Source of the DNA: Gammaproteobacteria bacterium
GTDB lineage: Bacteria > Pseudomonadota > Gammaproteobacteria > Xanthomonadales > Marinicellaceae
Length of the DNA stretch: 62,199 nt
Reading direction: 5' to 3'
NCBI GenBank assembly: GCA_030430025.1
Contig: JAUIGR010000014.1
Span: forward strand, 1 to 62,199
This document shows, piece by piece, positions 26,266 through 35,301 of the stretch (the first letter of the stretch is position 1; each line of letters begins with the position of its first letter). The notes under the pieces were generated by a model. It saw only the letters and a list, made by a program, of their open reading frames with translations. It did not search any database and was not told the origin of the DNA. A program made the translations under genes and the position numbers.

Positions 26266-28392
26266 ATGAATAAAACAACAATCATTAAACAGTCCATTCA
26301 GGTTTTTGACCAATACCTGACCGAATCAGTTAAATCAGCTGTGCTGATTGTCCTCAAATCACTTTTTTCTAAGGCTGAGAGTGCAAAGTCAAATCAACAA
26401 GAGCAAAATTTTTTCAGCTGGTACAGACAGCTGAAAGAGGAAGGTAAGTCATTACTTTCAGCGGTTAAGGAAGAAATGAGATTGATGCCAGATTTCATTT
26501 CTAAACATTTGGAATCACAGCAAGAACCAGCAGTTTTGTCATTGGTCGCTGAGGAAGAATTAAGCATTACTCTGGCCCTCACCCAGTTAGACTCTTCTTT
26601 GGAAGTTATTGGACATGCAGAGCTGTATACACTGGAAAAGAGGATGAATGTGTTATATGGAAGCGGTCAGTTGGATCAAAGTAATATGCCATTTTCTCCT
26701 CCTGCATTGATTTGGGCATTAAGTAATGCTTTGAATCGTATGGAGATGGATGTAGAAGTGAAGGTGATGGTGATTGAAACGCTTAATAAAGAGCTATCGA
26801 AGCAAATCGTTGATATTTATCACCAAATCAATAGCATCTTTATTACAGCTGGTATTTTGCCTAATATCAAACCCCAATTTACTACACCTGCCAAACAATC
26901 ACGGATAAGTAGTGAGCAAAATAAAGACCCTGTTGCCTCACCAGAAAGTAAGAGGAGTGATGGGTCTCAGGTTGAAGGTACAGCAACACAATATGATGCT
27001 AAAACGCAGGAGTTGGTGCAGTCAATTTTTGAAATGCTAAGGCCAAATCACGCGGCTCAAACGAATAAAGTAGCCGAGATAAAAAAAGATGAGTTTGATC
27101 AGGCGCTAGAACAGATTAGTAAACAAGTCAGTGTTAATGCCAGTAGTCAAAATGTTTCTCAACTCAAAGAGCAGCTTTCAGATCAGGTCAAGAATAATAC
27201 AGGCAACTTTTATCCTCAATTTTCTCCGATACAGAGTAATACCATGGATCTTATGGGTATGGTTTATGATGAGATTGGTTCAGATAAACGTTTGGATAGT
27301 AACATCAAATCTTCATTCAATGCCATCAATATTCCATTGATACGTTTAGCAGTTAGTGATGATACTTTTTTTACCGATGAAAATCATTCAGCAAGGCGCT
27401 ATATTGAAATGCTAATCAAGTCATCTCACCAGTGGTACGGTACTGAAGTGATACGAAAAGTTCATCAATTTAGCGATGCTGCTGCCAAATCATTTGATGG
27501 TTCAAAGGCTGCTTTTGATAAGGCTTTACTGAACTTGGAAGAGTATTTACACATTAAGGAAAAAAGAGCAGACCATGCAGAGCGCAAGTGGGTGAGTGCT
27601 GCTAAAGGACAGGAAAAAATGGAGATTACCAAAGGCAAGGTCCAGAAACACATGGATCAGTGGTTAAGTATTTGTGAAATCCCGTTCTTAAAAGATGTGT
27701 TGAAAAATGTTTGGGAGGACGCTTTGACGCTAACATTATTGCGAGAAGGGGAGCAATCAGATATTTGGCATAAAAAACTTCGTGCCGCTGAAACGTTGTC
27801 TAAGTTGGGTAATCAAGATACTATCAAGTTATTGAAGGGTGGTGAAAAGCTTCAAGCTTTGCATATGCTTGATGAGACTATGGATGAGCTGGGTTTTTCT
27901 GTTCGAGATCGACAAAATACCAAAGATAATATTCATGCGTGTTTGGCTTGGAATGAACAGAGTGAAGACAGTGAGGGTGGTGTATTAATTCCTGATCTAA
28001 AAAAAGTATTATCTATTGAAGAAGCTAAAAGTGGTGGGAAAAAAGATAAAGAGGAACACTCTGGTAAAAAAATTGAAGACATACGAGAATTAACTGAACA
28101 AGAGTTAAACGAAATGGAGCGTCTGATCGCCACGCCTTATGGTACTTTGTTCGATTTTCACTATAAACAAGGAGATAAAGTCAGGAAAAAATTGAGTTGG
28201 GTCAGTACGCTTAGTCAACGGATACTATTTGTTGATTTAACTGGTAAACAGCCTGATAAGCAGGATCTACGTAGGGTGGCCATTGATGTGACACGTGGTA
28301 CAATTCAAGCAGTAGAAAAACAAACCCAAAGCTATTTTCAAAAAGCATTAAGTAATGTGTTTGCCCGGGTGAAAAAAATTAGGAGCAGTTGA
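26266..28392 (+). CDS. DUF1631 family protein
   Basis: This 708-residue cytoplasmic protein has no signal or membrane segment. It is mostly helical, with a low-complexity polar linker about 210-245. The C-terminal part ('EMERLIATPYGTLFDFHYKQGDKVRKKLSWVSTLSQRILFVDLTGKQ') is typical of DUF1631 proteins, often wrongly named thymidine phosphorylase. This part has a small beta-barrel look that recalls PilZ domains, which is inference. It is followed 4 bp later by a PilZ gene, suggesting a joint role in cyclic-di-GMP signalling. Confidence 0.8.
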   Translation: MNKTTIIKQSIQVFDQYLTESVKSAVLIVLKSLFSKAESAKSNQQEQNFFSWYRQLKEEGKSLLSAVKEEMRLMPDFISKHLESQQEPAVLSLVAEEELSITLALTQLDSSLEVIGHAELYTLEKRMNVLYGSGQLDQSNMPFSPPALIWALSNALNRMEMDVEVKVMVIETLNKELSKQIVDIYHQINSIFITAGILPNIKPQFTTPAKQSRISSEQNKDPVASPESKRSDGSQVEGTATQYDAKTQELVQSIFEMLRPNHAAQTNKVAEIKKDEFDQALEQISKQVSVNASSQNVSQLKEQLSDQVKNNTGNFYPQFSPIQSNTMDLMGMVYDEIGSDKRLDSNIKSSFNAINIPLIRLAVSDDTFFTDENHSARRYIEMLIKSSHQWYGTEVIRKVHQFSDAAAKSFDGSKAAFDKALLNLEEYLHIKEKRADHAERKWVSAAKGQEKMEITKGKVQKHMDQWLSICEIPFLKDVLKNVWEDALTLTLLREGEQSDIWHKKLRAAETLSKLGNQDTIKLLKGGEKLQALHMLDETMDELGFSVRDRQNTKDNIHACLAWNEQSEDSEGGVLIPDLKKVLSIEEAKSGGKKDKEEHSGKKIEDIRELTEQELNEMERLIATPYGTLFDFHYKQGDKVRKKLSWVSTLSQRILFVDLTGKQPDKQDLRRVAIDVTRGTIQAVEKQTQSYFQKALSNVFARVKKIRSS

Positions 28393-28396
28393 TCTG

Positions 28397-28726
28397 ATGA
28401 GTGATAAAAGAATGCATCCTCGTGTTTCGATGCCTAAAACGGTATATGTAATTAACCAGTTGACAGGCACAGAATTTGGACAGGTAGTTAATTTGTCTGA
28501 AACAGGATTACTGCTTGCGACAAGAACTGATATCGAGGTTGGTCGTGTTTATCAATTAACTTTGGTCATCAAAGAAGTTGCAATTAAGGCATCAATTGGT
28601 GTTGAGTGTATCTGGGCAGAGCCCCAGAACACCAATATGGTGTTTGGGGGGTTCCACATTATTGACATTTCTGATCAAGACTTGACTAAACTACAGTCAT
28701 TTATCAATCAGATAGTAGTTGATTGA
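28397..28726 (+). CDS. PilZ-domain protein (c-di-GMP receptor)
   Basis: This 109-residue single-domain protein has both c-di-GMP motifs: RMHPR near the N-terminus (RxxxR) and 'NLSETG' (D/NxSxxG) about 30 residues later. The barrel continues with 'YQLTLVIKEVAIKASIGVECIW'. Ligand binding therefore seems retained. It probably shares a transcript with the DUF1631 gene (4-bp gap). Its 3' end overlaps the convergent tolC gene by 23 bp. Confidence 0.88.
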   Translation: MSDKRMHPRVSMPKTVYVINQLTGTEFGQVVNLSETGLLLATRTDIEVGRVYQLTLVIKEVAIKASIGVECIWAEPQNTNMVFGGFHIIDISDQDLTKLQSFINQIVVD

Positions 28727-30050
28727 TATCTATAATGTCTGTTTGTTTTAGTGTTCCAGCGGCTCTTTTTAAATTTAGGATGGACATCAAATAGTCATGC
28801 TTGGCTCGAGAGTAGTCTCTTTGGGCTTGATACAATCCTCTTTGTGAGTTCAGAACTTCAACAATGTTGCGGGTACCCACTTCAAAACCTGCGTTAGTTG
28901 CTTCTTCAGCACTTTTGGCAGAGACAACAGCCAGTTGTCTGGCTTGAACAGAGCTCCACCCAGCTTCCACATTATGCAATGCATTCCTAATATTCCGAAC
29001 GGTCGAGTAGGTTGTTTGGTCAAGGTTTTGCATTGCTGCTTTATAACGTAGTTTGGACTGTCGAGATAAAGAGCTGGTCCTACCCCCTGAAAAAATAGGC
29101 ACAGAAACATTTAATGATAGGCTTTGCCCACTGCTTTCTCTGTCATCTGTGATGAAGTTATCTGGGTCATCTGGTGAAGCCAAAGAGATGTTCTTATTGG
29201 TGTTTTCGCTATGCGAAGCAGAAAAACTAACAGTTGGTAAATGGCCGGCACGTTGTCGTTTGAATTCTAACTCTGCCAATTCAGCATTGATTTTAGAAGC
29301 ACCTAAATTTGGATTATGGTCTAAAGCGAGGGTTTCCCAATGTTCAATTTGATTGTTACTTAAATTAACTTGCTCAATGTTGTCAGGTAGCTTATCCAAT
29401 ATCGTAAAGTGTGTTTGAGTGATTTCAAACAATGCTTCTTTGGTATCGTCCAATAAATTTTTAGCACTGATGACACTGGCTCGGGCACCGTCATATTGAG
29501 CGCGGGCTTCGTGAACATCGGTGATGGCTGCTAATCCCACTTCATACCTTTGCTCTGCTTGATCTAGTTGTCTTTGAATTGCTTTTTCTTCAGCATCAGC
29601 GAAAGATACAGCGTCTATCTGTGTCAAGACATTGAAGTAACTTTGGGCGACGCGAATAATAAAGTCTTGTTCAGCGGCATCCAAGTCAGCCAAACCTTTC
29701 GCTTTTTCTAGGTCAGCACTTCGCATTTGAATGAAGTTTCTTTGGTCATAAACAGACTGATTAAGAGATATGCTCCAGCCATCTGAGTCTGAGTCGGGAG
29801 ATTTCACTGTGCCAAAACGTCCAAAAGTAGATTCGTTGTTGATGGATTTTGATTTACTCCAGGAGCCGCTGACTTGTGGTAAAAAGTTGGCCAGTGCCTG
29901 TTTTTTGTTTTCTAGCGTAGCTTGTTGGTTATATTGAGCTGCTTTCAGTTGAGGATCGTTTTCTAAGGCCAGATTCATGACTTCCATCAAGTCAGTAGCC
30001 TGAGACACACTGGCTGCCCAAATGGCAGAAATTAAAATTGTTTTTTTCAT
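28704..30050 (-). CDS. tolC: TolC-family outer-membrane efflux protein
   Basis: TolC trimers form the outer-membrane and periplasmic exit duct for type I secretion and RND efflux. The 448-residue protein has a signal peptide (about 1-18) and two OEP repeats. Typical sequences are 'LMEVMNLALENDPQLKAAQYNQQATLENKKQALANFLPQVSGS' and 'EVGLAAITDVHEARAQYDGARA', with the second repeat 'FEVGTRNIVEVLNSQRGLYQAQRDYSRAKHDYL'. The position after a Pcm-type methyltransferase gene (3-bp gap) is common for tolC in gammaproteobacteria. Confidence 0.92.
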   Translation of the reverse strand: MKKTILISAIWAASVSQATDLMEVMNLALENDPQLKAAQYNQQATLENKKQALANFLPQVSGSWSKSKSINNESTFGRFGTVKSPDSDSDGWSISLNQSVYDQRNFIQMRSADLEKAKGLADLDAAEQDFIIRVAQSYFNVLTQIDAVSFADAEEKAIQRQLDQAEQRYEVGLAAITDVHEARAQYDGARASVISAKNLLDDTKEALFEITQTHFTILDKLPDNIEQVNLSNNQIEHWETLALDHNPNLGASKINAELAELEFKRQRAGHLPTVSFSASHSENTNKNISLASPDDPDNFITDDRESSGQSLSLNVSVPIFSGGRTSSLSRQSKLRYKAAMQNLDQTTYSTVRNIRNALHNVEAGWSSVQARQLAVVSAKSAEEATNAGFEVGTRNIVEVLNSQRGLYQAQRDYSRAKHDYLMSILNLKRAAGTLKQTDIIDINQLLSD

Positions 30051-30053
30051 TTT

Positions 30054-30692
30054 TTATAGTTCGAATGTTGAGTTTTTCGTTTTGTTAATCAATGGTTTGA
30101 CAACAGTGTCAAAGTGACTTGTGAATTGATGCATGTAAGTGTATGTGCGGGCTTCCATGATAGGAGCATCTCCAACGATGGCAAAAACTAAACCCTCAGA
30201 GTTTAACCAGTCAAAGACAAAGCTTGGTAAATGATCAATGCTTCCTGTGATCACAATTCGATCATATTTTGTTGAGTTGTCAAAATCAAAAAAGTCAGCT
30301 GTTAATAAGGTCGCATTTTTAATACCTTGCTCATGGATTTTTGTTTTTGCTGAATGACTGAGCGACTCTATAAGTTCGATCGACGTGACTTGCTGGCACA
30401 GTGTTGACAGCAGAGCGGTAACATAGCCACTACCTGTCCCTATTTCTAGTACTTTGTGCTTTGGTTGTAAGTTAAGGCACTGTAACATTCTCCCTTCTAC
30501 TACTGGTTTCATCATATTTTGATCATAACCCAGTGGTAATGACATGTCGGCAAATGCTAGTTTTCTTTGAGAGACCTGAACAAATTCTTCTCGTTGGATG
30601 TGCAGCATTGCATTGAGTATCCTTTTATTGATAACATCCCAAGAGCGAACTTGTTGAGTGACCATATTATGTCGAGCTATTTCGAAATTCAT
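30054..30692 (-). CDS. Protein-L-isoaspartate O-methyltransferase family protein
   Basis: This 212-residue SAM methyltransferase belongs to the Pcm family. Signatures are 'ARHNMVTQQVRSWDVIN' at the start, 'EFVQVSQRKLAFADMSLPLG', 'LEIGTGSGYVTALLSTL', 'SIELIESL' and 'YDRIVITGSIDHLP'. It is the tolC-linked branch, which differs from the surE-linked repair enzyme, so activity on isoaspartate is not certain. It forms a two-gene unit with tolC. Confidence 0.85.
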   Translation of the reverse strand: MNFEIARHNMVTQQVRSWDVINKRILNAMLHIQREEFVQVSQRKLAFADMSLPLGYDQNMMKPVVEGRMLQCLNLQPKHKVLEIGTGSGYVTALLSTLCQQVTSIELIESLSHSAKTKIHEQGIKNATLLTADFFDFDNSTKYDRIVITGSIDHLPSFVFDWLNSEGLVFAIVGDAPIMEARTYTYMHQFTSHFDTVVKPLINKTKNSTFEL

Positions 30693-30815
30693 ATTTAAAT
30701 ATATTTAGTTTTTGATAGAATGGAAAGTTTATTTACCGACCCTTTGACAATACAGCTTATCGATAATTCCTAATTTGTTCATGGGTTAAAAGTCACATTT
30801 TATTCAATTTGACAG

Positions 30816-31454
30816 ATGAACGGAACAGATTACCAAAAGTTACATAAAAAGTTTTTGTTGCCGGGACTACAAGAACTCGGTATCAATCCTTTAGTGAGTA
30901 AAGCAATTTGGAATTATCTTTTGTTGCTTGAAAAGTGGAATCAAACTTATAACCTGACAGCCATTAGTGGTTTAGCTGATATGATGGTTTATCATGCATT
31001 AGATGGCTTGGCTGTCAATTCGTTTGTTGATTCTGAGGATAAAACATTGATTGATGTCGGTACAGGTGGTGGCATTCCAGGTGTATTGTTGGCGATTGTT
31101 AGACCTGACCTAAGTGTTACTTTGTTGGATGCGGTAGGTAAAAAAGTACGATTTCTTCGACAGGTTAAACGAATACTTAGTTTGCACAATGTGACAGTTG
31201 TTCACAGTCGTGTAGAAAATTATTCGCCCAGTTGTTTTTTTGATGTGGTAATATCTCGAGCATTTTCAGAAGTGAATCAATTTCTTGCTTGGACACAACA
31301 TTTAGGTGATAGAAACACTCGATTTTTGGCAATGAAAGGCCCAAGAGAAGAATCAGTAGAAACAGGCTCTGCTTTTATTCAGGTTCAGGAAGATGAGTTG
31401 GTGGTGCCTTTTTTAAACGAAGTCAGAAAACTACATCAATACAGAATCAAATGA
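30816..31454 (+). CDS. rsmG: 16S rRNA (guanine527-N7)-methyltransferase
   Basis: RsmG (GidB) methylates G527 of 16S rRNA. The 212-residue protein shows 'LLLLEKWNQTYNLTAISG', 'YHALDGLAV', the SAM motif 'LIDVGTGGGIPGVLLAI', 'LLDAVGKKVRFLRQV' and 'VVISRAFSEVNQFLAWTQHL'. Its stop overlaps parA by 4 bp. The usual upstream partner mnmG is not present. Confidence 0.95.
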   Translation: MNGTDYQKLHKKFLLPGLQELGINPLVSKAIWNYLLLLEKWNQTYNLTAISGLADMMVYHALDGLAVNSFVDSEDKTLIDVGTGGGIPGVLLAIVRPDLSVTLLDAVGKKVRFLRQVKRILSLHNVTVVHSRVENYSPSCFFDVVISRAFSEVNQFLAWTQHLGDRNTRFLAMKGPREESVETGSAFIQVQEDELVVPFLNEVRKLHQYRIK

Positions 31455-32221
31455 ATATTCAATATAAAATCATTGCTGTAGCCAACCAGAAAGGTGGTGT
31501 GGGAAAAACCACAACGACTGTTAATCTGGCTGTTGGATTGAGCCATTTGAAAAAGAAAGTATTGTTGATTGATTTAGACCCGCAAGGTAATGCCACGATG
31601 GCATGTGGTGTTGACTCAAGAGATCTTGAAGTGTCTGCTTGTGAATTGCTGTTGCAGGAGTGTCAGGTGTCTGATGCCATTATCGAAACGGAGAGTGTCG
31701 ATTTGATTGGAGCTAACACTAACCTAACTGCTGCTGAATTGAAATTGATGGAATATGATGGACCTCAATTGGTTTTGGCTAAACAGCTAGCGTCATCATT
31801 AAGAGATTATGATTTTATTTTGATTGATTGCCCACCCTCGTTGAGCATGTTAACCATCAATGCATTGACTGCTGCGAATTCAGTTTTGATTCCTATGCAG
31901 TGCGAATACTATGCCTTAGAGGGTTTGACCTCTTTGTTGGATACTATTGATCGTGTAAAGCAAACATTTAATTCTGGTCTTGAAATCGAAGGCTTATTGC
32001 GAACCATGTTCGATGGAAGAAATAATTTGGCTAATGAGGTGGCTGCACAGATCAAGGAACATTTCGGTTCTAAAGTATTTAATACAGTAGTACCTCGGAA
32101 TGTAAAAGTAGCGGAGGCGCCTAGCTTTGGTCTGTCTGCTATAGAATATGATCGAATGTCACGTGGTGCTGTGGCATATAAGGGTTTAGCCAGTGAGCTG
32201 TTGAGAAAAAACAATGTCTGA
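31451..32221 (+). CDS. parA: Chromosome-partitioning ATPase ParA (Soj)
   Basis: ParA is a Walker-type ATPase that moves ParB-bound origins. The 256-residue protein has the deviant Walker A 'KGGVGKTTTT' (residues 14-23), 'LLIDLDPQGNATMACG', 'DFILIDCPPSLSMLTINAL' and 'VPRNVKVAEAPSFGLSAIEYD'. It lacks the extended N-terminus of plasmid ParAs, as expected for the chromosomal type. It overlaps rsmG by 4 bp and parB by 8 bp. Confidence 0.96.
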   Translation: MNIQYKIIAVANQKGGVGKTTTTVNLAVGLSHLKKKVLLIDLDPQGNATMACGVDSRDLEVSACELLLQECQVSDAIIETESVDLIGANTNLTAAELKLMEYDGPQLVLAKQLASSLRDYDFILIDCPPSLSMLTINALTAANSVLIPMQCEYYALEGLTSLLDTIDRVKQTFNSGLEIEGLLRTMFDGRNNLANEVAAQIKEHFGSKVFNTVVPRNVKVAEAPSFGLSAIEYDRMSRGAVAYKGLASELLRKNNV

Positions 32222-33122
32222 CAAAAAGCAAGTTAAAAAGAAAACAACAAACAAGTTATCTAAGAAGGTGGTAAAGAAAACGGGTCTTGGTCGGGGATTA
32301 GATGCCTTGCTTGGTCAAAGAAAACTAGGGAACCAAGCTTCGTTGGAACAAGGATTACAATTATTAGCTATAGAAAAATTGCAGCCCGGGCAATATCAAC
32401 CAAGATCGATTCTAGATAAAGATAAATTATCGGAGTTGGCAGATTCAATCAAAGCACAAGGTATAGTGCAACCCATTATTGTCAGAAAAATTTCTTCACA
32501 AAAGTATGAAATTATTGCTGGTGAACGTCGTTGGAGAGCTGCTCAACTGGCTTCTATGAGGGAGGTTCCGGTGATTATCAAGGCAGCAGATGATCAGCAA
32601 ACTGTTGCTATGGCTTTGATTGAAAATATCCAGCGAGAGGATTTAAGTCCTCTGGAAGAAGCCAATGCTTTGCAAAAATTGATTGATGAATTTAATCTAA
32701 CTCATGCAGACGCAGCAGAAGCGGTTGGTCGTTCGCGTGTTGCTGTGAGTAACCTTTTGCGACTTTTAGATTTGAGTGATGCTGTTAAAGAGATGATGTT
32801 TAGTGGCCTTCTGGAAATGGGTCATGGGCGTTGTTTGTTGGCTGTTGATAAAAGTGATCAGCGTGCGTTGGCACAACGGATTATTGCAAAAAAAATGACT
32901 GTCCGACAGGCAGAAGCCTTGGTTAAAAATCATAAAAACCCAAAGCCGCTTAGAAAGGAGCCAATGAATAAGTCTGCAGATCTTTTGCATCTTGAAAAAA
33001 CACTGTCTGAAAAGCTATGTACACAAGTAGAAATCAATGCCAAGCCTCAAGGTAAGGGGGTGTTGGTTATCCACTATCACAACGCTGATGAGTTAGAGGG
33101 TATTTTAGACCGTATTAAATAA
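32214..33122 (+). CDS. parB: Chromosome-partitioning protein ParB
   Basis: ParB is a CTPase clamp that loads at parS sites. After a Lys-rich start, the 302-residue protein has 'GLGRGLDALLG', 'QPGQYQPRSIL', the C-motif region 'YEIIAGERRWRAAQLA', 'ALIENIQREDLSPLEEANAL' and the helix-turn-helix 'THADAAEAVGRSRVAVSNLLRLL'. A C-terminal dimer domain follows. I found no full parS (TGTTTCACGTGAAACA) in the window. The gene is followed by the repeat hairpin at 33183. Confidence 0.96.
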   Translation: MSDKKQVKKKTTNKLSKKVVKKTGLGRGLDALLGQRKLGNQASLEQGLQLLAIEKLQPGQYQPRSILDKDKLSELADSIKAQGIVQPIIVRKISSQKYEIIAGERRWRAAQLASMREVPVIIKAADDQQTVAMALIENIQREDLSPLEEANALQKLIDEFNLTHADAAEAVGRSRVAVSNLLRLLDLSDAVKEMMFSGLLEMGHGRCLLAVDKSDQRALAQRIIAKKMTVRQAEALVKNHKNPKPLRKEPMNKSADLLHLEKTLSEKLCTQVEINAKPQGKGVLVIHYHNADELEGILDRIK

Positions 33123-33182
33123 GGAGTCTCGCTTTTCTGCTCCCGGCGGCTCCAAACTGTTATGTCTTTATATTTGGTGGAA

Positions 33183-33250
33183 CCTGAAAAAGGCCAGGAG
33201 GGACTTTTTCAGGACTGACTATTTAGCTAAATCATTAGTTCATTTTTATC
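33183..33250. repeat. Hairpin repeat related to the MITE family
   Basis: A perfect 10-bp stem, CCTGAAAAAG (33183-33192) with CTTTTTCAGG (33204-33213), encloses an 11-nt loop. The whole 31 bp is nearly the reverse complement of the extra segment in MITE copy 1 (from 22688). It lies 60 bp after parB and could also act as a weak terminator, but no U-tract follows. Confidence 0.6.
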
Positions 33251-33343
33251 ATTTTTTAGCCTGGCTTTTCGATCAGAACTTGATTTTCTTTAGGTGAGCA
33301 GTTAAGGTTTGCGACCAGTTTTCACCATAAGTTTTGAATCATC

Positions 33344-35089
33344 ATGCCTACCTCTAATCAAGTCTTGGCCGAATGGGTCGAACAAGTTGCTGCACACACT
33401 CAAGCTGAACAAATTTATTGGTGTGATGGTAGTGACGCAGAAAAAGAAAGAATAGATCAAATGTTGCTGAAAGACGGCACCTATAAAAAATTGAATGAAC
33501 AAACTCATCCGGGATGTTTTTTGCATTTGTCAGATCCGCAAGATGTGGCACGTGTAGAACACCTGACTTTTATTTGTACGACTGAAAAAGCAGATGCTGG
33601 ACCTAATAATCATTGGATGGCGCCATCTGAAGCTAAGAAAAAAATGGATGATTTGTTTGCAGGATGCATGAAGGGCAGAACTTTATACGTGATTCCTTAT
33701 TGTATGGGGCCGATTGACTCGTCACTGTCTCGCTGTGGAGTAGAGCTTACAGACAGCGCATATGTTGTTCAAAACATGAGATTAATGACTCGAATGGGTG
33801 CTGCAGCATTGGCGCGTATAGAAAAGGAGGGTGATTTTGTTAAAGGATTGCACTCTACAGGGGAATTAGACCCAAACAGACGCTTTATCATGCATTTTCC
33901 AGAACAGTTGACTATTATGAGTTATGGTTCAGGTTATGGTGGCAATGCTTTATTGGGTAAAAAATGTCATGCTTTGCGTATAGCAAGCTATCAAGCCAAG
34001 CAAGAGGGTTGGTTAGCTGAACATATGTTGATTTTAGGTATTAAAGATCCCAGTGGTAGGCAGTCGTATGTAGCAGCTGCTTTTCCTTCAGCTTGTGGTA
34101 AAACTAATTTGGCGATGTTGATTCCTCCTGAAGGCTATATCGAAGATGGTTGGGAAATCAGTACCATTGGAGATGATATTTGTTGGATGAGGCCAGGTGA
34201 AGATGGCCGTCTATGGGCTATTAATCCTGAGGCAGGTTTCTTTGGTGTGGCTCCTGGAACATCTGAAAGAACCAATCCAAATGCTTTAGCGATGTTATAT
34301 AAAGATACAATTTTTACTAATGTCGCAGAAACGGAGGATGGGCAGCCTTGGTGGGAAGGTTTGGATGACAGGATACCAAAATTTGACTGGAAGGGTAACC
34401 TCTATAGTGGCAACGGGTCAGCCGCTCATCCCAACTCACGATTTACCGTTTCTGCTAAGCGATGCCCTAGCTATTCAATTGAGGCGGAAGCAGACCAGGG
34501 TGTGCCAATAGATGCTATTATATTTGGTGGGCGTAGAGCCAGTTTGGTACCATTGGTCAATCAAGCTAAGAATTGGGTGCATGGTGTACTGATGGGTGCT
34601 ACGGTGGCATCAGAAACAACAGCAGCTGCAACTGGTGAGGTGGGTGTTGTCAGACGTGATCCAATGGCAATGAAGCCTTTTTGTGGTTACCATTTTGGTG
34701 ATTATTGGAAACATTGGCTAAGTATGCGGGGACACGCAAGTAAATTACCACAGGTGTTCACTGTTAATTGGTTCCGTAAAAACAGTGATGGCAAATTCAT
34801 GTGGCCTGGGTTTGGTGATAACATGCGAGTTTTGGAGTGGATTTTAGCGCGTTGTCATCATGAAATTGGTGCCAAAGAAACAGCTGTTGGTTATCTCCCA
34901 GAAGAAGGTGATTTGAATTTACTTGGGTTGGATAATATCACTAGCTCAACACTAAAACCGTTACTGGAAATTGACGGTCAAGAGTGGGCCAATGAAATGA
35001 GTGCCATTCGAGAGTATTTAGAAAGGTTTGGCAATAGAGTGCCAGAACAGTTATTTAATGAATTGAGGGCCATAGAAGACGCTTTGTGA
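33344..35089 (+). CDS. pckG: Phosphoenolpyruvate carboxykinase (GTP)
   Basis: The enzyme interconverts oxaloacetate and PEP using GTP, for gluconeogenesis. The 581-residue protein shows 'NHWMAPSEA', 'RTLYVIPYCMGP', 'RFIMHFPE', 'SYGSGYGGNALLGKKCHALRIAS', the kinase loop 'AAFPSACGKTNLAML', 'GDDICWM' and 'NPEAGFFGVAPGTSE'. This is the GTP type, unrelated in sequence to the ATP-type PckA of enterobacteria. It seems to be a single-gene unit. Confidence 0.96.
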   Translation: MPTSNQVLAEWVEQVAAHTQAEQIYWCDGSDAEKERIDQMLLKDGTYKKLNEQTHPGCFLHLSDPQDVARVEHLTFICTTEKADAGPNNHWMAPSEAKKKMDDLFAGCMKGRTLYVIPYCMGPIDSSLSRCGVELTDSAYVVQNMRLMTRMGAAALARIEKEGDFVKGLHSTGELDPNRRFIMHFPEQLTIMSYGSGYGGNALLGKKCHALRIASYQAKQEGWLAEHMLILGIKDPSGRQSYVAAAFPSACGKTNLAMLIPPEGYIEDGWEISTIGDDICWMRPGEDGRLWAINPEAGFFGVAPGTSERTNPNALAMLYKDTIFTNVAETEDGQPWWEGLDDRIPKFDWKGNLYSGNGSAAHPNSRFTVSAKRCPSYSIEAEADQGVPIDAIIFGGRRASLVPLVNQAKNWVHGVLMGATVASETTAAATGEVGVVRRDPMAMKPFCGYHFGDYWKHWLSMRGHASKLPQVFTVNWFRKNSDGKFMWPGFGDNMRVLEWILARCHHEIGAKETAVGYLPEEGDLNLLGLDNITSSTLKPLLEIDGQEWANEMSAIREYLERFGNRVPEQLFNELRAIEDAL

Positions 35090-35301
35090 TCATGTGCTTG
35101 GTTTCTGTTTAAAAAAATAGTTCAAATTTATGTTTTATATAGGTTAAATAAACATTAAAACATGTTAAGAAAGTGTGAAAAAAATGAAATTGCTGCTTTT
35201 TTTTAGCGGATATAAGTGTTAGTATGTGCCGGGTAGGGAATCTATATAGATAAAAATTTTTAGAGTTAACTCATGGAATAACAATTTGGAGAACAATTAA
35301 A

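Noticed and set aside
30744-30772. TTGACA upstream of rsmG as a promoter
   Set aside because: The box 17 bp downstream reads TTCCTA, and better -10 matches are at the wrong distance.
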